Origin: Paenibacillus gyeongsangnamensis
GTDB taxonomy: Bacteria > Bacillota > Bacilli > Paenibacillales > NBRC-103111
Assembly (NCBI RefSeq): GCF_027533625.1
Contig: NZ_JAQAGZ010000009.1
Location: forward strand, 186,001-250,000
Length of the DNA: 64,000 nt
Direction: 5' to 3'
This document shows, one piece after another, positions 1 through 8,076 of the stretch; the stretch's first letter is position 1; each line of letters starts with the position of its first letter. The position numbers were made by a program, and so were the translations under genes. The notes beneath the pieces are model-generated. The model was not told the DNA's origin. It made no database searches and saw only the letters and a list, made by a program, of their open reading frames with translations.

Positions 1-1877
1 AGCGAATTGAAGTTCGGCGAAGCCGGATCGGTCGTACCTCGCTTCAGCAGCCCGGCCGGAACATCCTCGAAAGGAAAATCCTTGGCCGCATCCGGAGGGG
101 TGAGCTGCAGTCCTACGGACAGCTTCCAGGGGTTAAAGATACCGGAATCGTCCTTCATCTCCTCAGGCTTCACCTTCAGCATGCCGTATTGGTTGCCGTA
201 CAGCCGGGTATGGAAATCATAGTTCGACGCGATCTTTACTTGGCTCTCGCCGTCCTTGCCCAGCGTAATGAGCGTCTCCAGCCCTTCGTCGAGCTGAACG
301 CCACCCAGCTCCTTGGCATGCTTGTTGCCGCCCGGAAGCGTATCAACACCGAAGTTCAGCTGCTGCTTGTTCGGGTCAAACGGCTGTTCCAGCTCGGCCA
401 GAATATACACATAAGCTTCATCGTGGGTCATCGTGATCGACTTAAAGCCGGGATACGTGCCCGGAAGCGTCATTTTGTCGTCGTTCTTCAGCGCCTTCCA
501 GTCGGACGGATCGCCGTCGATCTTCAGCGGACCGTCCTTGCCGGACAGCTCCGCAATGAGACCGAAGTGCTGTTCGTTCGTCAGCACGTTGTGCCACAGC
601 TTGCGCCGGTTCGCCGGAATTTCGAAATACATCGTATTCCATGTCCGCTTGAACCATTCGTCCTGCCAGGAGAAGACGATGCCGCCGGCCATGCCCTCCG
701 TGGCGATGTCCTGCAGAAGCGAGGCGTCGATCTTGCCCTGCTCGGTCTCGTCGTGGCCGCCTTGATTGCGGTCCTTGTTGGCTAAATGGCCAATCCCCAG
801 GGAAGAAGGAACGCCGAATTCCGTTATCATGACCGGCATGCCCTTATGATAGGCCTTGATCTTGCGCAGATAGCTGCGGTACGTATTGACCGAGCCGTCC
901 TTATCCTTGACGTCCATGAACGTCTGATCCAATCGGAAGAAGTCCGGGTAGTAAGGATAGGCGTGGAAGGAGGCAAAATAGCCCGCCGACCAGCTATGCG
1001 CGTCCAGATGCGTGGCGTCGACGCTTACCATATCTTCCTGGAGCAGCACCTCGCCGGGATGCTTGATCGGATCCGTCGTTACCCAGTTGGTGAAGGTGAG
1101 CGGATGCTTCCAGCCGTTCTGGGACTCCTGCACGGCCAGATGATCTAGCATTTCCGCAAGCCAGTTCTCGAAGGCGGTGGAGCCTTGCTTAGCGGAGATA
1201 TAGGTGCCTTTATAGCCGGTCTTGTCCTTGTGCAGCGCATCGGTATTCTGGACCATCTTCGGATCCCACTCCGTACCGGCGGACCAAGCGAGCAGATAAG
1301 GCCCGGCGTTATACCGGTAAGTCCCGCTGGCCTTCCCGAACCGTTCCGGGATGTCGGCCGCACCGTAAACGGCGCCCACGGAATAGGTGATCTCCTCTTG
1401 AAACTCTCTGTAAATATCCTGCTGATACGCGTCCTTCTTCTCGATTAGCTCATCCTCCGGCGTCCAGATGCCTTGGATGAAGTAGAGGGGCTGGTCGGCG
1501 TGCTTCTGATTGTATTCGACCAGCGCTTGATAGAATGACGGCGATAGAATGGTGTACACGCGGATCGTGTTGGCGCCGAGGTCCTGGATCTGCTTGAACC
1601 ATTCCATATATTTATCCTTGCTGATCGGCAGCTCACCGGGGTCATGTCCCGGTAATGCGGCGCCGACATTGACCCCTTTCACAAAAAAGGGTGTCCATGC
1701 CTGCTTGGTGTAGATCTCGATGTGATCCCCTTGCGTACGGAATTTGATCTGCGAGCCGTCGCTGCTCTGGATGCTCTCCACCTTCTTGGCGGGCCAGTAA
1801 TGCCACACCAGGAAGAACACGACGGCCATCGCGACAAACCGCAGCAGCCAGGTGACCGGTGTGGCGGTCCGCTTCAT
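1..1877 (-). CDS. Membrane-anchored clan GH-A-like glycosidase, 3' end cut by window
   Basis: The frame is open from an ATG at 1877 to the window edge, so the C-terminus is missing. ATG 1877 is chosen over ATG 1883 because AAAGGAG lies about 9 nt upstream of it. A short basic N-terminus precedes one hydrophobic segment (about residues 8-24), giving a membrane-anchored protein facing outside. The rest parallels the protein at 11795-14068 block by block: FVKGVNVGA, NTIRVYTIL, GTEWDP, FHAYPYYPD, ITEFGVPSS and FSWQDEWF. The Glu of GTEW and the Glu of TEFG are placed like the acid/base and nucleophile of clan GH-A TIM barrels (inference). A carbohydrate-binding-like domain seems to follow (IDGDPSDW region). 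It is the last visible gene of a leftward operon, 33 nt after the receiver-domain gene. Substrate is unknown; polysaccharide trimming or release is plausible. Confidence 0.75.
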   Translation of the reverse strand, partial: MKRTATPVTWLLRFVAMAVVFFLVWHYWPAKKVESIQSSDGSQIKFRTQGDHIEIYTKQAWTPFFVKGVNVGAALPGHDPGELPISKDKYMEWFKQIQDLGANTIRVYTILSPSFYQALVEYNQKHADQPLYFIQGIWTPEDELIEKKDAYQQDIYREFQEEITYSVGAVYGAADIPERFGKASGTYRYNAGPYLLAWSAGTEWDPKMVQNTDALHKDKTGYKGTYISAKQGSTAFENWLAEMLDHLAVQESQNGWKHPLTFTNWVTTDPIKHPGEVLLQEDMVSVDATHLDAHSWSAGYFASFHAYPYYPDFFRLDQTFMDVKDKDGSVNTYRSYLRKIKAYHKGMPVMITEFGVPSSLGIGHLANKDRNQGGHDETEQGKIDASLLQDIATEGMAGGIVFSWQDEWFKRTWNTMYFEIPANRRKLWHNVLTNEQHFGLIAELSGKDGPLKIDGDPSDWKALKNDDKMTLPGTYPGFKSITMTHDEAYVYILAELEQPFDPNKQQLNFGVDTLPGGNKHAKELGGVQLDEGLETLITLGKDGESQVKIASNYDFHTRLYGNQYGMLKVKPEEMKDDSGIFNPWKLSVGLQLTPPDAAKDFPFEDVPAGLLKRGTTDPASPNFNS

Positions 1878-1910
1878 GGTCATGAGCTCCTTTGTTCTTC
1901 AAGTTAGGAT

Positions 1911-2717
1911 TTAAGCCAGCAGCCGTCTCAGCCGCGCTTCCAATTCCATCGGAGAAAACGGCTTCCGGATCACGTCGGCCGCCCCGAGCTCGAAGCATTT
2001 GCAGATATCCTGCTCGACGTTCAGGTCGGTCAGTACGACCACTTTGGCCGATCCGCTGTGAGCGTGATTGATCCGGTGGATCAGCTGGTAGCCGTCCAGC
2101 GCCGGCAGGGCCAGTTCGGTAAGAACGAGGTCCGGCTTCACCGATTCGACGAGCCGCAGACCTTCCATGCCGTCCGTCGCGGGACGTACATCGTAGCCTT
2201 GAAGGCCGAGCCGCACATTCAGAAAATCGAGCAGGTCGGCATTCGGATCGATCATGACGACGGTGGGCGCTTCCGATGCCTGGCGCTGCCCGCTATAGAT
2301 GGCGATTTCCGTCAGCTCCTTGTTCTCCAGCAGCGAAAGAAAGTCGATGACATTCGATTCCGACACGGGAGCGCTCTCCGGGAAGCTCGCTACGGCCATC
2401 GGTCCGTTCAACAGATAAGCATCCTGAAGGAAAGCTTTGGCGGATAATGCGACGAAATGTGTGAAAGCCAGGGATTGTCCCGGGATCGTTACCGTCAGGA
2501 TACCTTCTTCCGCCTCATAGGAGGCGACAATGACGAGCTGCTGGCCTTCCAGCCCGAGCCGCGTCTCCAGATCCTGGAGCAGCAGCGAGGAAACGGGGCC
2601 GGTCTTGGCGGCGATCACGCCGCACTCGGTCCAAGGGACGGTAGCCTGCAGCACATTCTTGACTTGCTCGTATAGACGGTGAGCCAAACCGGGTGGAACC
2701 GCTAATGCCGTATTCAT
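1911..2717 (-). CDS. Receiver-domain protein lacking the phospho-acceptor Asp
   Basis: A 268-residue protein starting at ATG 2717 (GGAGTG 9 nt upstream; a TTG at 2723 is possible). Residues 1 to about 150 match no family I recognise. Residues about 152-268 form a C-terminal response-regulator receiver domain: acidic VVMID start, conserved Thr in VVVLTDL, conserved Lys in RKPFSP. At the phospho-acceptor position, normally Asp in the LLDLxMP motif, the sequence reads LTELALP, so Glu (about residue 201) replaces Asp. Glu there often mimics the phosphorylated state in receiver domains, so a fixed-on or non-phosphorylated protein interaction module is likely (inference). There is no output DNA-binding domain. 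It sits between the GT2 and glycosidase genes, suggesting post-translational control of polysaccharide synthesis. Confidence 0.8.
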   Translation of the reverse strand: MNTALAVPPGLAHRLYEQVKNVLQATVPWTECGVIAAKTGPVSSLLLQDLETRLGLEGQQLVIVASYEAEEGILTVTIPGQSLAFTHFVALSAKAFLQDAYLLNGPMAVASFPESAPVSESNVIDFLSLLENKELTEIAIYSGQRQASEAPTVVMIDPNADLLDFLNVRLGLQGYDVRPATDGMEGLRLVESVKPDLVLTELALPALDGYQLIHRINHAHSGSAKVVVLTDLNVEQDICKCFELGAADVIRKPFSPMELEARLRRLLA

Positions 2718-2770
2718 GGACAATTCACTCCGTTTCTATGGATTAAAAAGGTGTTTGGAGGGCCGTCTTC

Positions 2771-4237
2771 TTATACGACCCTGGCATTGGCGCCTGCGGT
2801 CTTCTGGGCGGGAGCCGGAGCGGCCTGCTCCGCGGCTTCGTCCTGCCAGCGGCGGCGCACCATATTGCCCCAGCTGTTGTTCCGCCGGACATAGTCCCAT
2901 TGACCGAGCAGCTTCCAATAGGCATTGATCTGATCGTAGCCGACCGCCATGATGACCGACAAGCCGATGATCCGAATCAGATCGTTCGTCGAGATCGGGC
3001 GGCGGAAGGCGAATTCCTCGATCAGCATCGAGCCGCAAGTAAAGACCATGCCGATCAGCAGGTTGACGAGCAGGAAGATGAGCAGGACCGGCAGCTGCGT
3101 CATATCGAGCAGCACATAGCCTACGAGCGCCGCGAGTCCGGATAGCCGGACGTAAGGGCTAAGCAGCTCGTAGACGATCGTATAAGGAAGCGCCAGCCAG
3201 CCGATGATCTTGAACTTCGGAATGAACAGCATCGAGCGGAACCGGCTGACGTTCCATAGGCTGCCCCTGATCCACCGGCGGCGCTGGGAGCCCAGCACGC
3301 GAAGCGTATCGGGCGCCTGTGTCCAGCAGACGGCGTCGGGGCAGAATACGATTTTGTAAGGCAAGTGGCGTTCCAGCATATATTTGTGAAGCTTGATGAC
3401 GATATTCATGTCCTCGCCGGGGCAGTCCTCTTCGTAGCCGCCGACCTCGACCAGAACATCCTTGCGGAACAAGCCGAAGGCGCCGGATACGATCAAGAGT
3501 CCATTCATGGCGCTCCAGCCGATCCTTCCGCCGAGGAAAGCTTTCATATACTCGACGTATTGTATGGCGGGCAGCCATTTGTTCGAAAGACGCACCGACA
3601 GCACGCGGCCGTCCTCGATGGTGCTTCCGTTGGCGATACGCACGTTGCCGCCTACGGCGATATGCTGCTCCGGGTTTTCCATGTACACCTTGACCAGCCG
3701 GATCAAGGCGTCTTTTTCCAGCAGGCTGTCCGCATCGATGGTTGCGACCAGCGGATACTTGGAGAGGTTGATCCCGGCGTTCAGGGCGTCCGCTTTGCCG
3801 CCGTTGGCCTTGTCGATGACGACCAGCTTCGGGTATGTGGGATTATGATATACCCCGCGAATTTCCTTGGAGTTCAGCAGCTTGCGGAAGCCGCTCAGAC
3901 GTCCGGGCTTCAGCTCGAAGGTTTCCAGCAGCACCTGCAGCGTTCGGTCAGCGGAGCCGTCGTTGATCACAACGACCTCGTAGGTCGGAAACTCCAGCGT
4001 CATGAGGGAGCGTACGCTCTCTACGATGGTAAGCTCCTCATTGTAAGCAGGCACCAGGATAGATACCGGAGGCACAAATTCCGAGCCTGCCAGCTCCCGG
4101 AAGCGGGAGTTCATGCTGCTCTTGACGACGGACAGCATCTTCTGATGGGAGATGACCAGAATGGCAAAGTACAGCAAGCTGGAAACGATTATCATATAAG
4201 TGGCAAGTATTCCGTAATCAAGCAAAAACGTTCTCAT
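2771..4237 (-). CDS. Processive family 2 membrane glycosyltransferase (PgaC/BcsA/HAS type)
   Basis: A 488-residue GT2 enzyme. One N-terminal membrane segment (about 10-31) is followed by a cytosolic GT-A domain with the expected residues: VPAYNE, NDGS (Asp93), the DAD triad (168-170), the GED acid motif (Glu275-Asp276) and QRRRW (318-322), the motif of processive beta-glycan synthases. At least three hydrophobic segments follow (about 345-440). The family polymerises a UDP-sugar and extrudes the chain. Sugar specificity cannot be read from sequence, but glmS two genes away would supply GlcN6P toward UDP-GlcNAc, so an amino-sugar polymer is a reasonable guess. RBS AAAGGGG lies 6 nt before the ATG. 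The gene starts 13 nt after the HEAT-repeat gene and precedes the receiver-domain gene. Confidence 0.88.
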   Translation of the reverse strand: MRTFLLDYGILATYMIIVSSLLYFAILVISHQKMLSVVKSSMNSRFRELAGSEFVPPVSILVPAYNEELTIVESVRSLMTLEFPTYEVVVINDGSADRTLQVLLETFELKPGRLSGFRKLLNSKEIRGVYHNPTYPKLVVIDKANGGKADALNAGINLSKYPLVATIDADSLLEKDALIRLVKVYMENPEQHIAVGGNVRIANGSTIEDGRVLSVRLSNKWLPAIQYVEYMKAFLGGRIGWSAMNGLLIVSGAFGLFRKDVLVEVGGYEEDCPGEDMNIVIKLHKYMLERHLPYKIVFCPDAVCWTQAPDTLRVLGSQRRRWIRGSLWNVSRFRSMLFIPKFKIIGWLALPYTIVYELLSPYVRLSGLAALVGYVLLDMTQLPVLLIFLLVNLLIGMVFTCGSMLIEEFAFRRPISTNDLIRIIGLSVIMAVGYDQINAYWKLLGQWDYVRRNNSWGNMVRRRWQDEAAEQAAPAPAQKTAGANARVV

Positions 4238-4250
4238 CCGGTTCCCCTTT

Positions 4251-5450
4251 CTACGAGCTGATCCGGGCCGGCTCCGCCTGAAGCCCTCTGCGGGTCTCGC
4301 CCAGCTTGCGCCGGTAGATGTAAGCTAGCCGATTGTAGTAAGGGATCAACTGGACTTCCTTGGAGGAATCGGCCGCAGCGCGGTCCAACTCTTCATGTAC
4401 CGCTTCCCAAGCCGCTTCGCGGCTTTCCTCCTGCTCCGCGGCAGCGGCTGCCGCGCATAAAGCCTCGAAGCCGGCCGGCCCGAGCCGCGACAGGCTCTTC
4501 GCGCTGTAGAAGCGCACCCACCACTGCTCGTCCTCCAGTCCGCCGACAAGCGCATCGAGATAAAACTCAAGCTGCTGCTCGCCTACCGCCTTGACGGCGG
4601 CCGCGCGGATCTCCCAATCCGGGTGGCGGATCAGCTCGCCGATCCTCTCGAGCGGTAGGAGGCGGGTGTATTGCAGCAGGATTTTGGCTGCCTTGATACG
4701 CACTTCCCGATGTTCCGAAAGCACCAGACGATCCAATGTATGGAAGGCCGCACGTTTATTTCGGCCCGATAAACCGATCAGCGCAACCGTCAGCAGCGCT
4801 TCGTCATCCTCCCGGTTCAGCAGCTCGGTATAAAGCGGAGCCGGATCCAGAGCGGAAGAGGCCAGCATATCGGCGATAAGCTGATGCGCCTGCGGATGAC
4901 GCTCGGTCAGCAGCAGCAGCAGAGTGCGGAGCTCTTCGAGACTCGAAGCGCATTTCGCCGCTGCCCGCCCGATGACGAATGCGGTCGATTCCATCCCTTC
5001 CCGTCCTTCCAGCAGCTTCAGCAGCTCGTCCGTGCATTCCGGCGCTCTCATTACGCCCAGGTGATAGACGGCTTCCATGCGGATGCCGGGCCAAGGGCTG
5101 CGCAGCCGCTGCCGTTCGAGCTCAACGAGTCCGAGATCCCGGCATAAGGCCGTCAGCTTCTCCCGATGCTCCCCGCCGATCGTTTCGATCCATTCGAGCA
5201 GCTTGGATTGAATGGCCCGCAGCTCCGGAAGGCTCAGCTTGCCGGGCGGAGGAAGCAGAGCTTCCGAGCTGCCGATACTCGCGCTTAGGTAGTTGAAATA
5301 ATCCTGATGCTTCTCCAAATTCAGCTTCATTCGCTCAGCGATGGCGCCATGCCGGGCACGCAGCAGAAACAGTGCGGCGAATCCGCCGACAATCGCAATG
5401 CCGAGGACGATCAATACGGAGGCCGCCTGATCCAAAGGCTCCGTCCACAT
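4251..5450 (-). CDS. HEAT-repeat protein with N-terminal membrane anchor
   Basis: A 399-residue protein. A hydrophobic segment (about residues 10-30) anchors it. From about residue 115 it contains repeated two-helix units of HEAT/PBS-lyase type (for example PWPGIRMEAVYHLG, HREVRIKAAKIL, HPDWEIRAAAVKAVG, DEQWWVRFYSAKSL), probably facing the cytosol. Such alpha-solenoids are protein-protein scaffolds. As first gene of the operon and 13 nt from the GT2 gene, it is likely a partner of the synthase (inference). RBS AAGGAGGAG precedes the ATG. The operon head lies just beyond a 38-nt hairpin that separates it from glmS. Confidence 0.82.
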   Translation of the reverse strand: MWTEPLDQAASVLIVLGIAIVGGFAALFLLRARHGAIAERMKLNLEKHQDYFNYLSASIGSSEALLPPPGKLSLPELRAIQSKLLEWIETIGGEHREKLTALCRDLGLVELERQRLRSPWPGIRMEAVYHLGVMRAPECTDELLKLLEGREGMESTAFVIGRAAAKCASSLEELRTLLLLLTERHPQAHQLIADMLASSALDPAPLYTELLNREDDEALLTVALIGLSGRNKRAAFHTLDRLVLSEHREVRIKAAKILLQYTRLLPLERIGELIRHPDWEIRAAAVKAVGEQQLEFYLDALVGGLEDEQWWVRFYSAKSLSRLGPAGFEALCAAAAAAEQEESREAAWEAVHEELDRAAADSSKEVQLIPYYNRLAYIYRRKLGETRRGLQAEPARISS

Positions 5451-5522
5451 ATGGTTTCTCCTCCTTACTCTCTAGCCTCGCTATACTCTCTAATCTCGCT
5501 ATGGTTGTGCATCCGTGATGCA

Positions 5523-5560
5523 GTGAAGTGAAGTTCCGCCTGCGGCGAACTTCACTTCAC
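5523..5560. terminator. Strong inverted repeat between glmS and HEAT operon
   Basis: GTGAAGTGAAGTT pairs with AACTTCACTTCAC around a short GC-rich apical stem (CGCC/GGCG). It lies between the glmS stop and the next leftward operon. Neither strand shows a convincing T run, so it may be an mRNA-end stabiliser or a weak terminator rather than a classic intrinsic terminator. Confidence 0.55.
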
Positions 5561-5588
5561 AATCCCGGATGAAGAGGGCTGCCCCCTG

Positions 5589-7418
5589 TTACTCTACCGT
5601 TACACTCTTGGCAAGGTTCCGGGGCTTGTCTACGTCGTTCCCGCGGAGCGCCGCCGTATAATAGGCGAGCAGCTGCAGAGGGACGACCGCAAGGGCCGGC
5701 GTCAGCAAGGAATACGTGCGGGGCACGTAAATGACTTGATCGGCCGTTTTCTCCAGCTCGGTATTGCCCTCCAGCGCCAGCGCAATGACATAAGCGCCCC
5801 GCGCCTTCACTTCCTTAATATTGCTGACGGTTTTCTCCAGCAGCAGTTCCTGCGTGGCCAGCGCGATGACCGGCGTGCCGTCTTCGATCAGCGCAAGCGA
5901 CCCGTGCTTCAGCTCTCCCGCCGCATAAGCCTCCGAATGAATGTACGAAATTTCCTTCAGCTTGAGCGAAGCTTCCATGGCCAGACTGTAATCGAGCCCG
6001 CGGCCGATAAAGAAGAGATGCTCCTGCTGCGTAATGTGCTCTGCGATCCCGTGGATCGGATCTTGATGCCGAAGCATCTCCTCCACCTGGAAGGGCAAGC
6101 GTTCGAGCATGGCGATCATTTCAACGGAAGTAACCGGGTCGAGCGTCCCGAGCGATTGGCCCATGAACATCCCGAGCAGATAAAAGGCGATCAGCTGGGA
6201 GCTGTAAGCCTTGGTGGAAGCGACGGCGATCTCCGGACCCGCCAGGGTGAAGAGGACATCCTCCGCTTCCCGCGCCACCGAGCTGCCGACCACATTCGTA
6301 ATTGCCATGACCCGTGCGCCCCACTGCTTGGCTTCACGTATGGCGGCCAGCGTATCGGCGGTTTCGCCCGACTGGCTGACGGCGATGACAAGCGTATTCT
6401 CCCGGATAATCGGCATCCGGTAACGGTATTCGGAGGCGAGATCGACTTCAACCGGTATGCGGGTCAGCCGTTCGACGACGGTTTTGCCGACAAGCGCCGC
6501 ATGATAGGCGGTGCCGCAGGCGACCATTTGAATTTGCTTGATCTCGCGAATTTGCTCCGGCGTAAGCGAGACGCCTGGCAGCACAATTTGCTGCTTCTCT
6601 TCGTCGATCCGTCCGCGCATCGTATCCTCGTACGCGCGCGGCTGTTCATGAATTTCCTTGAGCATGAACGTATCGAATCCGTTCTTCTCCGCCATGACAA
6701 GGTCCCAGTCAATATGGAACAGCTGCTTCGCGATAAAATTGCCCTCGAGCGTCATCAGCTCGACCCCTTCACGGGTAAGCACAGCCATTTCGCCGTCATT
6801 TAAGATGTAGACATCACGCGTATATTCCAGAATCGCCGGAATATCGGAGCCGATGAAGTTCTCGCCTTGACCTACGCCGATGATGAGCGGGGAAGCCCAG
6901 CGAACGGCAACCAGCTTATCCGGCTCATGCTCGGATAGAACGGCGATCGCATAGGCGCCGCGTACATGGCTTACCGCTTTGCGGACCGCCTGGGCCAAAT
7001 CGCCGTCGTAGTGATGGGCAATCAGATGCGAGAGCACTTCCGTGTCCGTCTCCGATATAAACCGATACCCGTGCGCTTCAAGCTCTTCCTTCAGCTGCAG
7101 GTGGTTCTCGATTATACCGTTATGTACAACGGAAATTTTCATATCGTTATCGGTGTGAGGATGCGAATTGGCATCGGATGGTCGACCGTGCGTAGCCCAA
7201 CGGGTATGGCCGATGCCGGCGAACCCTTCAAGAGGCTGGTCTTGCAGGCGGTTCTCCAGCTCGCTGATGCGGCCTTTCGTTTTGCGGAGCGCAAGCCCTG
7301 TATTCGTGTGAATCGCTACCCCGGCGGAATCATATCCGCGGTACTCCAACTTCTTCAAGCCTTCCAATAGAATGTTTTGTGAATCCCGGTTGCCGATGTA
7401 GCCGACAATGCCGCACAT
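5589..7418 (-). CDS. glmS: Glutamine-fructose-6-phosphate aminotransferase (isomerizing)
   Basis: A 609-residue enzyme, normal family length, making glucosamine-6-phosphate from fructose-6-phosphate and glutamine, the first step to UDP-GlcNAc. Mature N-terminus CGIVGYIG carries the Cys nucleophile. The Ntn glutaminase domain covers about residues 2-220 (GHTRWATHG, HNGIIEN). Two SIS sugar-isomerase domains follow (ACGTAYHAAL; SQSGETADT; SEAYAAGELKHG) and the C-terminus is KSVTVE. RBS GAGGAGG precedes the ATG. It begins 2 nt after the stop of the sinR-like gene, so the two are co-transcribed. No glmS ribozyme core is visible upstream, unusual for glmS in Bacillota, implying control by the sinR-like promoter instead. 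Confidence 0.97.
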   Translation of the reverse strand: MCGIVGYIGNRDSQNILLEGLKKLEYRGYDSAGVAIHTNTGLALRKTKGRISELENRLQDQPLEGFAGIGHTRWATHGRPSDANSHPHTDNDMKISVVHNGIIENHLQLKEELEAHGYRFISETDTEVLSHLIAHHYDGDLAQAVRKAVSHVRGAYAIAVLSEHEPDKLVAVRWASPLIIGVGQGENFIGSDIPAILEYTRDVYILNDGEMAVLTREGVELMTLEGNFIAKQLFHIDWDLVMAEKNGFDTFMLKEIHEQPRAYEDTMRGRIDEEKQQIVLPGVSLTPEQIREIKQIQMVACGTAYHAALVGKTVVERLTRIPVEVDLASEYRYRMPIIRENTLVIAVSQSGETADTLAAIREAKQWGARVMAITNVVGSSVAREAEDVLFTLAGPEIAVASTKAYSSQLIAFYLLGMFMGQSLGTLDPVTSVEMIAMLERLPFQVEEMLRHQDPIHGIAEHITQQEHLFFIGRGLDYSLAMEASLKLKEISYIHSEAYAAGELKHGSLALIEDGTPVIALATQELLLEKTVSNIKEVKARGAYVIALALEGNTELEKTADQVIYVPRTYSLLTPALAVVPLQLLAYYTAALRGNDVDKPRNLAKSVTVE

Positions 7419-7420
7419 GC

Positions 7421-7786
7421 TTACTCCTCCTCTTTTTCACTCTGGCCTACTTGCCATTTTCTAAATTCGATGATGCTTTTCAGTTCTTCCCGGGACACTC
7501 CGGAATTCAGAGCGTCCTGGAACATGTCGTACCACTCCTGCATTACTAGAGGATCCGGCTCGGGCGGATCCGGTTGTACGAGCTGCTTCATGGAAACATC
7601 CAACGCGGCCGCAATCTTGTCGAGCAGGTGGACGGACGGATTCGAATGAATGTCCCGTTCGATGGTGCTCAAGTAGGACTTGGCAACACCTGCGGCCTCC
7701 GCCAGTTCGGAGAGGGATAACCCCCGTTCCATGCGAAGCTTCCTCACTCGCTTTCCTAACATGATCCATCGGTCCTTTGCATTCAT
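7421..7786 (-). CDS. SinR-like XRE-family regulator
   Basis: A 121-residue protein. Residues about 10-65 are an XRE/Cro helix-turn-helix (LSLSELAEAAGVAKSYLSTIERD, with the recognition helix typical of SinR). Residues about 83-112 resemble the SinR/SinI dimerisation helices (WYDMFQDALNSGVSREELKSI, then FRKW). In Bacillus subtilis SinR represses matrix operons by binding GTTCTYT boxes and is antagonised by SinI. No sinI-like gene is visible here. It is the promoter-proximal gene of a sinR-glmS unit and faces the UbiA operon across a spacer rich in GTTCGTT boxes, so autoregulation and control of both sides is likely (inference). The RBS is weak (GAAGGCG). Confidence 0.88.
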   Translation of the reverse strand: MNAKDRWIMLGKRVRKLRMERGLSLSELAEAAGVAKSYLSTIERDIHSNPSVHLLDKIAAALDVSMKQLVQPDPPEPDPLVMQEWYDMFQDALNSGVSREELKSIIEFRKWQVGQSEKEEE

Positions 7787-7810
7787 TTCGCCTTCGCAGG
7801 GTTCAAGCCT

Positions 7811-7996
7811 GTTCGTTCGATGGATCGTTCCTTATAACGAACGAACAATTGGAGTATACCGCAAAAATCGGCAAAATAAAAATCGGATAAGTCGGATTAT
7901 TTCGTTTTAACGAACGAAATACGCTGAAAACCTCCATTATGCTCCAGAATACGACCTAATCTCGTTCTTTATAGAGAATTTAATGTTCGTTATAAT
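7811..7996. promoter_or_regulatory. Cluster of SinR-box-like sites and divergent promoters
   Basis: GTTCGTT (or its complement AACGAAC) occurs at about 7811-7817, twice overlapping within 7836-7846, within the palindromic stretch 7901-7918, and at 7985-7991. A perfect GTTCTTT, matching the B. subtilis SinR consensus, lies at 7964-7970. On the minus strand TATACT (7853-7858) is a candidate -10 for sinR-glmS, with the box pair 7836-7846 just downstream. On the plus strand TATAAT (7991-7996) is a candidate -10 for the UbiA operon, overlapped by the last box. The -35 elements are weak on both strands, as in repressed or activated promoters. Binding by the adjacent SinR-like protein is inferred. 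Confidence 0.6.
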
Positions 7997-8076
7997 GAAT
8001 CGCGGAAGGGTGGAGCATGACGTCACGCGTCAATCTCCGGTTTCTTTCCTTAATCTAATGAAGGAGGAGACTCGAC

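Noticed and set aside
189..785. Plus-strand open frame of 198 codons opposite the first glycosidase gene
   Set aside because: It lies antisense to a well-supported gene, has no RBS and an Arg/Val/Leu-rich shadow composition typical of GC-rich DNA.
3365..4261. 298-codon plus-strand frame opposite the GT2 gene
   Set aside because: Antisense shadow; the minus strand carries every GT2 motif.
5736..6803. 355-codon plus-strand frame opposite glmS
   Set aside because: Shadow of glmS; no start signal or family.
7787..8076. Possible glmS ribozyme upstream of the sinR-glmS unit
   Set aside because: No AGCGCC-type core or downstream pairing sequence seen on the minus strand; the spacer is explained by GTTCGTT boxes and promoters.
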